Shown here piece by piece: positions 34,981 to 45,825 of a DNA stretch of 64,000 bases (position 1 is the first letter of the stretch; every line of letters starts with the position of its first letter). The DNA is from Cryptomeria japonica. Lineage: Eukaryota; Streptophyta; Pinopsida; Cupressales; Cupressaceae. Where the stretch lies: contig NC_081410.1 in assembly GCF_030272615.1 (NCBI RefSeq), forward strand, positions 184,933,619-184,997,618, read 5' to 3'. The notes beneath the pieces were generated by a model. It was not told where the DNA came from. It did not search any database and saw only the letters and a list, made by a program, of their open reading frames with translations. Position numbers and translations under genes: made by a program.

Positions 34981-35960
34981 ATGGCGCAAAGAGGAGCTAG
35001 GAATGGTGGAGCATGTGGGAATGCAGACCCTGCTGTGATGGAGATGTTGCGTGGTATGACATATCAAATATGTAAGTGAAGATGAAGGAGAAGAAGCCCT
35101 GGCAGAACAAGCAAACCCCACTAGTGGTTGATCTAGATGAGGAAATTTTTTTGAGGGTTTTGAGTAGGAAAATACTAAACCTCATTTTACCCCACCGAAA
35201 TATGACGGGAAGTTGGATTTAGATGAATTGATGGATTGGATCTTGGAGATGGAGAAGTGTTTTTATTTTGAAAGAACTGCAGAAGAGAGGAAGGTGAAAT
35301 ATGCATGTACCCAGTTGAAAGGTCATGCATCTCTTTTGTGGGAGCATTTGCAAGTTGATAGACATAGAAGAGGTAAAGAGAAGATTAAGACATGGGATCA
35401 GATGATTGATAAGTTGAAGTCAAAGTTTATGCCAGCTGATTATCAAGTGAATTTGTTCTGGAAGTTGTAGAATTTGAGACAAAAGGAATCTAGTGTGAAG
35501 GAGTACATCAAAGCATTTTACAAGATGAATATCAGATGAACAATTTGCAAGATATTTGACTGGATTGCAAATTTCTATACAAGATGAACTCAGTTTGATC
35601 AAATTAGATAGTGTTGAAGAGGCTTACCAGTATGCCCTAAAGGCAGAAGCAAAGCTAAACAAAATACATGTGCAGAGGTAGAGAGGCAGAGGTGGAAGGT
35701 TTACTGGAGGAAGATTTCAAGGAGGAAGAGGATATACCGGAGGTAGAGGAACCAGTATAGATCAGAAAAAGGACAAGGAAGTGAACAAAGAAGGTAATTC
35801 ATACTAGAAGGATGATAGAAATTTCTACTTGAGGAGAGAACCAAATGGCTACCATAATGAGAATTTTGGAAGACAAGACAAGAGAACATTTATAGGAACT
35901 TTCTATAAGTGTGGAGGAGAAGGACATTGTGCTTTCGAGTGTCAGAAGATAAAGAATACC
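34981..35960 (+). pseudogene. element F gag
   Basis: The likely start is the ATG at 34981, about 110 bp after the LTR. A PPKYDGK... start of the Retrotrans_gag domain leads to a core open frame at 35213-35470 (MDWILEMEKCFYF, YACTQLKGHASLLWEHLQ, TWDQMIDKLKSKFMP). After stops and a frame change near 35535 come EEAYQYALKAEAKLN, a Gly/Arg-rich RNA-binding stretch (GGRFQGGRGYTGGRG), and a zinc knuckle YKCGGEGHCAFEC whose first Cys position reads Phe. It packages the RNA. It is broken by at least six stops. Confidence 0.82.
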
Positions 35961-35999
35961 TGAAGAGTATTAGTGGTGGAAGAAAACCTCACCGGATTA

Positions 36000-36400
36000 G
36001 ACAATAAACCAAAAGATGGAGAACTATTGGTGATGAGGAGATCTTTGTGTCATATCGGAGGAGATGAAGAACCCTTGTGGAGGAAGAATTTATTGAAGAT
36101 CAGATGTAAGGTATCTGGTTAGTGTTGTAAAGTTGTTATTGATATTGGTAGTTCAGATAATCTTATTTCAGAAGAGATGGTGAATAAGTTGAAATTGGAG
36201 AGATTGAAACACCCTAAGCCTTATCAGATAACATGGATTCAGAATGAACATAAGTTGTTATTAATTGAACAATGTTTGGTGAAATTGAAAATTGGGAATT
36301 ATCATGATGAATTCTTGTGTGATATTATGCCTATGGATATTTGTCAGCTTTTGTTGGGTAGACCTTGGCAGTTTGATAGATAGGCAGTATATGATGAGAG
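36000..36400 (+). pseudogene. element F protease
   Basis: KVVIDIGSSDNLISEEMVNKL is the retroviral-type aspartic protease active site with D-I-G in place of D-S/T-G. The flap region (LLIEQCLVKLKIGNYHDEFLCDI) and the closing LLLGRPWQFDR motif follow, as usual for Gypsy proteases. Stops at about 36120 and 36380. Confidence 0.85.
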
Positions 36401-36619
36401 GAAGAATACATACACTATTGTGGCCAATGGGATGAAGCAAACCTTGTTGCCTTTGGAGGAAAATTTGAAGAATGAAGCCTGTACGAATGCTAGAATCAAT
36501 GTGGTAGATGGAAGAAAATTCCTGGATGGATTGAGACATGAGAATGTATGTTTTTCCTTAATTCCTAAGAAGACTGAGAAACTGGAATTGAAAGGAGAAC
36601 AACTGGAAGAGATAAAAGA

Positions 36620-38072
36620 TTTGCTGACATAATATGAAGACATCATTTTAGATAATGTACCTAGTGGATTTCCACCTGTGAGAAGTAGTCGTCATTGCAT
36701 GGGTTTGGTTCTTGGAGCTAGTTTGCCTAACAAAGTTGCACACCGGTTGACACCGGTAGAAAATAAAGAACTGAATAGACAAGTGCAGTATTTGTTGTAG
36801 AAAGGTTTGATCAGGGAAAGTCTGAGCCCTTGTGCAGTACCAACACTGTTAGAACCTAAGAAGAATGGAGAGTGGAGAATGTGTACTGATTCCAGAGAAA
36901 TAAACAAGATCATAGTGAAATACTGGTTTCCTTTGCCTAGGATGGATGACATAATGGACTATTTGAGTGGAGAAAAATACTTTACAAAGATATATTGAAG
37001 AGTGGATATCATCAGATCAAGATCAGAGAAGGAGATGAGTGGAAGACAATATTTAAGACAAATGAAGGACTGTATGAATGGTTGGCGATGCCTTTTGGGT
37101 TAACTAATGCATCAAGTACTTTCATGAGGCTGATGAATGAGGTATTGAAGAAATTCTTGGGTAAGTTTGTTATCGTGTATGTGGATGACATTATGATTTT
37201 CAGTAAGACAAAAGAGGAACATTTGTTGTAGTTGAGACAAGTTTTGTAGAGATTGAGAGAAGAGAAGTTGTTGATAAATATTAAGAAGTGTACTTTCATG
37301 AAGTATGAGTTAGTCTATCTAGGATTTGTGATATCTGAAGATGGTTTGAAGATGGACCCTGAGAAAGTGAAAGCAATTATTGAGTGGCCTACACTAGAAA
37401 GCATTAGAGAGGTAAGATCATTTCATGGATTGGCTATTTTTTATTGAAAGTTTATAAGAAATTTCAGTTCAGTTTGTAACCCTATGACTGAGACCATAAG
37501 AGGACATCATAAGGAATTTAAGTGGACCACCAAAGCAAACAAAAGTTTTAAACTGTTGAAGCAGAAAGTGACTGAGCAGCCTGTGTTGTCTTTACCAAAT
37601 TTCAACAAAGTATTTCAAGTGGATTGTGATGCAAGTGGAATAGCAATAGGAGAAGTCTTGAGTTAGGAAGGGAGAGTAGTAGCTTAATTCAGTGAGAAAT
37701 TGAATGATACCCAAAGGATATATTCAATGTATGATAAGATGTTTTATGCCATAGTTCAAGCCTTGAAGAAGTGGAGACATTACTTATTGCCTAGGGAGTT
37801 TGTGTTGTATACAGATCATTAAGATTTGTAGTATTTGAATAGTTAGAGTAAGTTGAATCAAAGACATATGAGATGGGTAGAACTCTTGCAGAGTTACACC
37901 TTTGTGTTGAAGCATAGAAGTGGGAAATCTAACAAAGTTGTTGATGCATTGAGTAGGAGAAGGAATTTGCTGACAAAGATGAGAGTGACAGTATTAGGAT
38001 TTGAATATTTGAAGACCTTGTATGATGATGACCCGGATTTTGTAGAACCTTGGAAAACATGTAGAGAATAGT
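36620..38072 (+). pseudogene. element F reverse transcriptase and RNase H
   Basis: RT blocks in order: [48 protein letters not shown], then a 1-base frameshift at about 36997. Next are [28 protein letters not shown] and the catalytic [13 protein letters not shown], followed by LGFVISEDGLKMDPEKV. RNase H shows FQVDCDASGIAIGEVLS (first Asp), FSEKLNDTQRIYSMYDKM with the Glu position changed, and HRSGKSNKVVDALSRR (last Asp). Around 37660-37850 six stops sit at positions that are normally Gln, Tyr or Trp. Confidence 0.9.
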
Positions 38073-38074
38073 TT

Positions 38075-39445
38075 ATGGTAGATAGAAGAAAGTGGTTGGA
38101 TTACTTCATACAGGATGGGATGTTATTCAAAGGAGTTCAGTTGTGCATACCTAAAAGTTCTATGAGGGAGAATCTGATAAAGGAGAAACACAATGGAGGT
38201 TTAGCTAGATATTTTGGTATTGACAAAATAGTAGCATTGGTGAGTGAAAAGTACTTTTGGCCCCATACTCATAAGGATGTTAAGAGATATGTGCAAAGTT
38301 GTAGAGTTTGTCAAGTTGCAAAGGGTAGTAGTCAGAATGTGGGATTGTATAAACCTTTGATAGTACCGGTAAGACCTTGGGAGGATATAAGCATGGATTT
38401 TGTACTTGGATTGCATAAAACACAGAGAGGGAATGATTCTATATTTGTGGCAGTGGATAGATTCTAGAAGATGGATCATTTCATATCTTGTAAGAAGACA
38501 TTAGATGCATTACATGTAGTAGACCTATTTTTCAAGGAAGTAGTGAGGTTGCATGGATTACCTAAGAGCATAGTTTCAGATAGAGATACTAAGTTTGTTG
38601 GCTATTTTTAGAGAACATTTTGGAAGAAGATGAAGATAGATTTGAAGTTCAATTCTACTTTTCATCCACAGGCTGATGGACAGACAAAAGTAGTTAACCT
38701 GAGCTTGGGAAACTTGTTGAGATGTTTAGTTGGAGATAAAACCGGAAGTTGGGATCTGATCCTTGCATAAGCAGAGTTTGCTTACAACAATTTAGTGAAT
38801 AGGAGTACTAGAAGAACACCTTTTGAGATTGTTACCGGAGTGCATCCTAGAGGTATATCAGAATTGAGAGATATTAGTAGTGAAGACTGAAGAAGTTTAG
38901 AAGCATAAGATTTTGCAAATCACATGACAACCTTGCATATTCAAGTTAAGCAGCATTTGGAAGACATGAACATCAAGTATAAGGAGAAGGTAGATGAGAA
39001 GAGGATACATAAGGAATTTGAAGTTGGCAACAAAGTGATGGTATATCTGATAAAAGAGAGATTCCCGGTTGGAACTTATAACAAATTGCAGATGAAGAAG
39101 TTTGGACCTTGCAAGATTTTGAGAAAGTTTAGTTCTGGAAATGCATATGAAGTGGAGTTACCGGATAGTCCGAGTATTTCATTCGTGTTTAACATTGTAG
39201 ATCTTCATGAGTATCATGAACTTGAATTCAGTGAGGACAATATTGCAAACTTGGAGAAACAGTTGCCCCGGAAGGAACCGGATCGGATTGAAGAGATTTT
39301 GGATAGTAGGATTGGGTGTAGTACTTGGAGCAATCAGTATAAGGAGTATCTTGTGAAGTGAAAGGACATACCAGTTGAAGATTCATCTTGGATTTCTCAA
39401 GAAAAGGTAGACCGCCTTGGTTTTCCTCTAACCCCAGCAAAGTGA
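38075..39445 (+). pseudogene. element F integrase with C-terminal chromodomain
   Basis: The zinc finger is visible (EKHNGGLARYFG... then CRVCQVAKG); the second His appears as Tyr in ARYFG. The core shows DISMDFVLGL and IVSDRDTKF (the two Asp) and DGQTKVVN, where the catalytic Glu has become Lys. GPY/F-like GPCKILRKFSSGNAYEVELP follows. The end (EPDRIEEILDSR, YKEYLVK-stop-KDIPVEDSSWI) is a chromodomain with its central Trp turned into a stop. Chromodomains direct chromovirus insertion to particular chromatin. Confidence 0.9.
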
Positions 39446-39475
39446 GAGGATCACTTTTCAATAACCCTGGATGTC

Positions 39476-40280
39476 TGATGCAGGAGCATCCCCAGTTCAT
39501 AGCAATCTTGCATCATCCAAAAACATTTTCTTTTTGTTTTGCTTTTTGTTTGCAGTTTCAACTTTTCTTTTTGTGTGTCCCAGTTTTGGCTCACTATATC
39601 CTATGGAGTTGGATTATACTTAAAGACTTGATCACATTTCTTATTTCCAGACTGCATCGCATTTGGATCATTTTTCGGCAAGATATCGCTATCAGTTTCC
39701 TTGACAGTTTCCTGTTACCGGTTGACAGTTCTTGTTACCGATTGCCTGGACCTATTTTGGTGATCTATCGAAACCCCTTTCAAAGCTTCTAGAACCTTTA
39801 GCGTTGATTTCGATGTTACTTGGCATGTGGCCGACCTTTTCCCATGATCTACGTTTCATCCTTTGGATTTTCGTGAGGAATCTTTTGGCGGAGGCCAACC
39901 TTGTTAATTTTACATGGAAGGTCTTGTTCTTTGGGTTTTGATCCCTTTTTGGGCCGAATGGATCCTTTGGATCGATATATATAATTGTAAGTGTGCATTA
40001 GAATGTAATCGATCGAAGAATCAAGTAGAGAGACTGTGCATAGAATATAGATATTAAGATTCAAGGTCCCGGTTGTGACCTATTTTGTATGTTCTACCAG
40101 GCCTATGAGCCGGTTATGCTATAACCTGGTTGTTACCGGTTTGTTGTAATCAATTTTCATAAAATAAAACAATATGTTTTGCATTGCCTCCATAACATCT
40201 TTGTGTTTCCGTTGGGTTTACTCTTGCTGACCAGTCTGGATTGATCTCTTTGAGGTCCCTCCTCGCCAGTGACTGTTTTA
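39476..40280 (+). repeat. element F 3' LTR
   Basis: 805 bp, ends TGTTTTA (expected CA end mutated to TA), followed by the CATAC duplication and microsatellite. Confidence 0.9.
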
Positions 40281-40719
40281 CATACTCACACATACACACA
40301 CATACACACATACATACACACACATACACATACACACATACATACACACACACACACTTACACATAAACTCACACAGATACTCACACATACTCACACATT
40401 CATTCATTCATACATACATACATACATACATACATACATACATACATACACACACATATACACATACACATATACATACACACACACATACACATAAAAT
40501 CACACACATACTCACACATACACATACACATACACATACACATACATACACATACACACATATATACACATACATACACAAATGTACATACATACATACA
40601 CACACATATACACATACATACATATACACACACATACACATATACACACATACACATATAGTCACACATATATGCATACATATACACACATATATAGACA
40701 CATATATATACACACACAC

Positions 40720-40786
<67 letters not shown>

Positions 40787-40797
40787 TACAGTCACAC

Positions 40798-40888
<91 letters not shown>

Positions 40889-41461
40889 TGTAGATACACA
40901 TACACACACATACACATAAACATACACATACATACATACATACATACACACACATACACATACACATACATACATACACACATGCATATACATACATCTA
41001 CGTGTATTACATACATCTACATATACATACATATATGTACATCTACATAAATACATGCATATACGTACATACATCTACACCTACACATACATCTACACAT
41101 ACATACATACATACATACATGCATGCATCTACATACATATTACATGCATCTACACACATACACACATACACACACACATACTCACACATATACACATACA
41201 TACACATACTCATACACACATACTCACACATACACACATACACACATACACACATACACATACACATACACACATACACATAAACTCACACATATACTCA
41301 CACATATAATCACACATACACATACACATACACATACACATACTCACACATACATACACACATGTACTTAAACACATACATGTACACACACATACACATA
41401 CATACATATACACACATGTACTCATACACACATGCATGCATACACACACATACATGTACAT
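40281..41461. repeat. (CACATA/CATA)n microsatellite
   Basis: 1.2 kb, including a very regular (CACATA)n block at about 40700-40890 and CTACATACAT units at 41000-41140. It is the rightmost part of the tract split by C and F. All ORFs in it (up to 269 codons of His-Thr-Tyr-Ile) are repeat artefacts. Confidence 0.95.
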
Positions 41462-43171
41462 AATTTTTTTGTAGCCATTCAGATCAAACATTACAAACAA
41501 GAAGACACAATGGTTGTTACAAGTAGTGATAGCATAAAAAATAACATCAATGTGTATGTTCATAGGCCAAATTTAGCCCAATTTCCACAGGTTTAAACAC
41601 AATAAAAAACACATCAAACACTTTCTTACCCTAAGGTCAACGTTCTCATGGCAGTAACTTTAGCCCACAACTTGGAATCTCCGTTAGCTCAAGTGTAGGG
41701 ACACCTTGAGGGGTTTATTCACCAATTTGGCCTTTTTTGTGAGAGGACAACTAGGGGCCTCCAGGACTGGAAGGATGGCCCCATCACCCTCTCTCCATAA
41801 AGCTACAGGTAGCTTATGCTAGGTCAAGGATTTCTACATCATCTCATGGGAGCCTTATGGTGAGTATCTTGGGGGATAAACCCGCTATCCCCTTGCACTG
41901 AAATTATCGTGATGTTCAGACAAATATAAGGGTGGGCCACTACTTTAAAGTGTCTAGTGGGGTGATTTTAGTGGTACCCAGTGTCTACCCATGCGACAAT
42001 GGCTCATTTAAGAACCCATTACTAGTCCTCAAGAGGATTTTTACGCATCTCACACAAGTGTGGATACTGGGGGAAAATCGTTGGTGTAGATACACGTCAC
42101 TAGGTCATTGCGACTTTCACCTAATGTATTAATTTATATAGCGGGATAAAGAAGTACTGCTTGCGTCATTCCCCTTTCACCTGACCTTGTGATATTCTTG
42201 AGAGGGAAGACCCTTCTACCTAAAAAGAAGATGATAATAATTTCTCTTATACCCAACACCCAATGGAAGACGAGGAGAGTTCAGATACTTTTGTTATCAT
42301 CTTTAGGGTTCTATCTAAACACAAAGCATGCCAAAGGCATAAGACACTTCAAACAAGTTAATTAACCCCAAATGAAATAAAGATGTGGGCCTAATTAAAC
42401 TAGAAAAGAAAAACAAATAGACATGTAGACAAATTTTCTAACATTATTTAAAAGAAAAAATGGGTAAAAATTCAATGTTGTCAATTTTATCCAATTTAAT
42501 ATTTTTATATCAAATAACATGTGATATAAATATTAAAATTTTATTTATATTAATAAATTAAAATTAACAAAAAATATTAAATTGAATAAAAAATACCTTT
42601 TAAAAATCATCAACAAAAATATGTCGAAATGGCCTTCAAATTAACCTTGATAACCTAATTGATTTTCTAAATAAGACAAAAAAAAACATCAAAAAATGTC
42701 TTTTTTTCCCTTGGTTGGGTGGGGGACCAACTATGGCACGAAGTAGTTCGGCCGGACTCACTGATGTGTTACATGATGTGGCACCAAAATGCCACAAAAT
42801 TTTGCATTTGGACAAATTTGAACTTATGCCTATTTTTACGTTAGACAATTTTTTTTTTCAAAAATAAATAATTACCCTTTTGCAAAGGTCGAAGTCACGA
42901 ATCTAGTCATATAATTTTTTAAGCATTTTGATTATTTTAATATATTTTTTTTAATTAAATATTGTGAGTAGCTTTTTCGAGTTAAAAAAGAGGCTGATTA
43001 GAAATTAAAATTTAAAAAAAAATATTTCTCACTAGATGAGAGAATCTTCTCAAAAAGGGTTTTTTTTTTTGTTTAATGATAAATTTAGTAGTCAAAAGGT
43101 GACAACAAAAGAAAACTGTCAAATTTAGCTATGTTGGAATTCAAAATATTTTAACAAGAAAAATATACATA
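41462..43171. other. no gene seen; possible retroposon end
   Basis: A run of T at 41464-41471 next to the microsatellite could be the poly(A) tail of a minus-strand retroposon. 41580-42360 has non-repetitive, moderately GC-rich sequence with no long ORF on either strand. 42450-42600 is a very AT-rich stretch with ATATTAAA/TTTAATAT pairs. 42840-43170 is AT-rich with poly-T runs. Nothing I can name. Confidence 0.4.
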
Positions 43172-44780
43172 TGTGTAGGGGAAAACGTGAGACTAAGTAT
43201 GCAAACCCTAATCCCACTCTCATACACACTCACAGAATATGAAAGAGCCTAGGGAGGTAACACACTTTAGCTACTTCTTGTGAGGAATAGAGAGTTGAGG
43301 ATTACGTCTTAGGGTTTCTATTCCCTTGCTGCAAATGAGAGAGAGGAATGCTTCAAAATGCAATTTAACCTAAAGTGAAAGTAAGCAAACCCTAATTCGG
43401 AGATGCTGAACAAAAAAAATTGATATACTGCTGAAAAGTACAAATTAGGAAGCAAAATCAGAGGTGTACCTGTGTCTGAAATCTGAGCCAAAATGTCTGG
43501 GACCAGGGTGCCACACCACTATCCTGATTATGCAAGTCTGAAGTTGCAACTGACATGGTGGGATCTATGCACTGCAAACTGTTGTACTGTCAAATCTTGT
43601 TGAAAACAAGTAGGACTAGGGCAGCACACCCCTGTCCTAGGGGTTTTTTCTGAGATTTAAAACCTAGGACAACCTGTGTGTTCTTTGTCGGTCCTTAAAC
43701 TTCTAGTGACGCTTGGATCCGAACCTATACATGTAGCTGAAAAAGAGGGTTTTGGTGGCTATTTAGGGTTTTGCCTTAGTCAAACCCTTGTTTTGGTGAT
43801 TTCCACCTCAACAAATAGCCGGTAATGTATTGAAAATGTGTGTGCTAGAACCTTGTGTGTGTGCAAGATCCTAAAATGAAAGGAAACAATCTAGAGCAAC
43901 CCTAATTGCTTATAATTGACAAAGTAAATGCTCTAAATCCATGATGCAAAGCGATCTAAAACATAAATATGAATAAACAGTGAAGCTCATATAAAGACAT
44001 GAAAACAACATGAAACCATACCCAGCCCCAAGGGAGAGGTACAAGACAATCTTCAGTCAGTGATCTCCTATTTTTCTCCTACATCTTCAAAAGCCCCCAA
44101 TTGATGAAATGATGCTTGATGAATGTTTCATGGATGAATGTTGAATGTTGTTGAAGACTTCAAAGATCTAATCTTTCAATGCAAAGAAGGCTCTTTATGC
44201 TCCAAAAACCTGCTCTTAGATTCTTAGAAGAAGACCCCTTCAAATGAAGAAAGAGAGCTCTTAAGTATGAAACCCTAGACCTTAATTTCATGTTTAGGCC
44301 GACCGAGGATTTGAATTTACTGCCAATATTTTGGGGTTAAGCATTATTATATCATAGGATTATGCTCCCAAAATTTTAGGAAAAAAGATGAGGACCATGT
44401 GCACTTTCAACATGGTTCGACCAACTTTTCACTTTGGGGCCATTAGATATGATGATATTAGAGCAAATCCCAAAGTTACAACTAATTCCAAGGTGTTTTG
44501 ACATGTGAAATGGGGCCTAAAAGGTCAAAATAGGACATAATTAAGGTTTATGATTAAATGATTTATTGAAGAAATAAAATGAAAAGGGGCACACTTAAGG
44601 TAAAGGGCCCATCTTTATAACATGTGAAGTGATGAATTATGAATTTAGATTTAATTAAATTGATTAATTAAATGTTTAAAAGAGATTAGAAATGCAAGAT
44701 GCAAAACACACCAAGACAGGTGCTAAACTAAGTATGGAATTGTACCACTCTAGCAAGGGTGTATAATTTATGACACTACA
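43172..44780 (-). repeat. element H 3' LTR
   Basis: 1609 bp; minus strand TGTAGTGTCA...CCTACACA. Adjacent on its inner side is the purine tract AAAGTGGGGGCTAAA (44781-44795). Confidence 0.92.
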
Positions 44781-44795
44781 TTTAGCCCCCACTTT

Positions 44796-45558
44796 AGCGG
44801 TCATATGAAAGTATGTGCATATGTAAGCAAAAGTACAAAAAAAGTAAACATCATTTGATAAAAGATATATCCATAAGTGGTTAGATGAAGCCCCCAACAG
44901 TATCTATAGTACACAGTTAGGAACCACACTCTACAAAACCACATGTTAGATCACAAAATCACCTAATGCTTACTAAGGAAGGTGACGAAATTCGTGGGTA
45001 GCTATATGCCCCCCTTATTTCGGCTTTCTTATTAGTGAGGTGAAACGGGGTATCATGTTTACCATAGTGAATTGTTATGAAGACTTTGATGAAACAAGTT
45101 CACAACAAGGCTCGATTGTACATCCAAGCACTTTATGGAACCAATGCAGAGCAAGAGAGAAAATTCATGATTCCAACTCCACCGACGGTGCGAAGATCGT
45201 AGCTCTCTAGCTCAAGATATGATAGATTGAAGGAAAAGTCCAGAAATTACAGTTTTAACTTAAAATCATAAAACAAAAAATTGCATAACTCATAAATATG
45301 AAAGTGACACCTTTATTTGTCACTTTTTGGCTTTTCAACAATATTCACTGCAGAGAAGACCACTTATTCACCATCATGCCTCAATGCCAACCCAAGCAAC
45401 CTATGATGGTGGAGATCCTGCACCAATCCATACTTGTTGATCGACCCTTAGATGAGGTGAGGTGACTTGTCATGAACTCGTCTTTGACTTTTCATGTTTG
45501 CACTGAATTCGATGTTGAATGATGTCATCGTCGAGATCATGCTTATGCTCCCTATTCA
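44796..45558. other. no gene seen between 3' LTR and PMD minisatellite
   Basis: About 760 bp of H with unremarkable composition and no ORF on either strand. It could hold the promoter of the antisense gene, but I see no convincing TATA box. Confidence 0.4.
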
Positions 45559-45700
45559 GGTACCATGGTCTGCTAGGGTACCCTAGTCCCATGAGGGCAC
45601 CCTAGTCCTCCTAGGGCGCCCTAGTCCCACCTGGGCGCCTTGGTCCCACCTGGGCGCCCTGGTCCACTCAGGGTGGCCTGGTCCCTATTTGGGATGACCA
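45559..45700. repeat. GC-rich minisatellite upstream of PMD gene
   Basis: About seven imperfect units of 18-19 bp built on CACCTGGGCGCCCTGGTCC; each contains the palindrome GGCGCC or GGTACC. It sits about 120 bp before the first PMD codons on the plus strand. By far the most GC-rich stretch in the neighbourhood. Confidence 0.88.
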
Positions 45701-45825
45701 AAGGTGCATGGGATTAGGCATCAGATAGCTAGTATAGATTGATCACATCTTCTATTGGATGATTATGATCGATGATTGATTACTAATGATTTGATGTGTT
45801 GATTTGGTAGATCCTTCCATACATT

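Larger units (their letters stand above)
34067..40280 (+). mobile_element. Gypsy chromovirus element F
   Basis: 6.2 kb; LTRs 34067-34871 and 39476-40280 are both 805 bp; perfect TSD CATAC at 34062-34066 and 40281-40285. Plus-strand order is gag, zinc knuckle, protease, RT, RNase H, integrase, chromodomain. The last of these marks a chromovirus. More than fifteen in-frame stops occur, nearly all where Gln, Trp or Arg codons are expected, i.e. C-to-T or G-to-A changes; the integrase Glu and zinc-finger His are altered the same way. The element is long inactive. Confidence 0.92.

Noticed and set aside
41932-42132. 66-codon plus ORF
   Set aside because: Isolated, short, no family resemblance, no supporting context.
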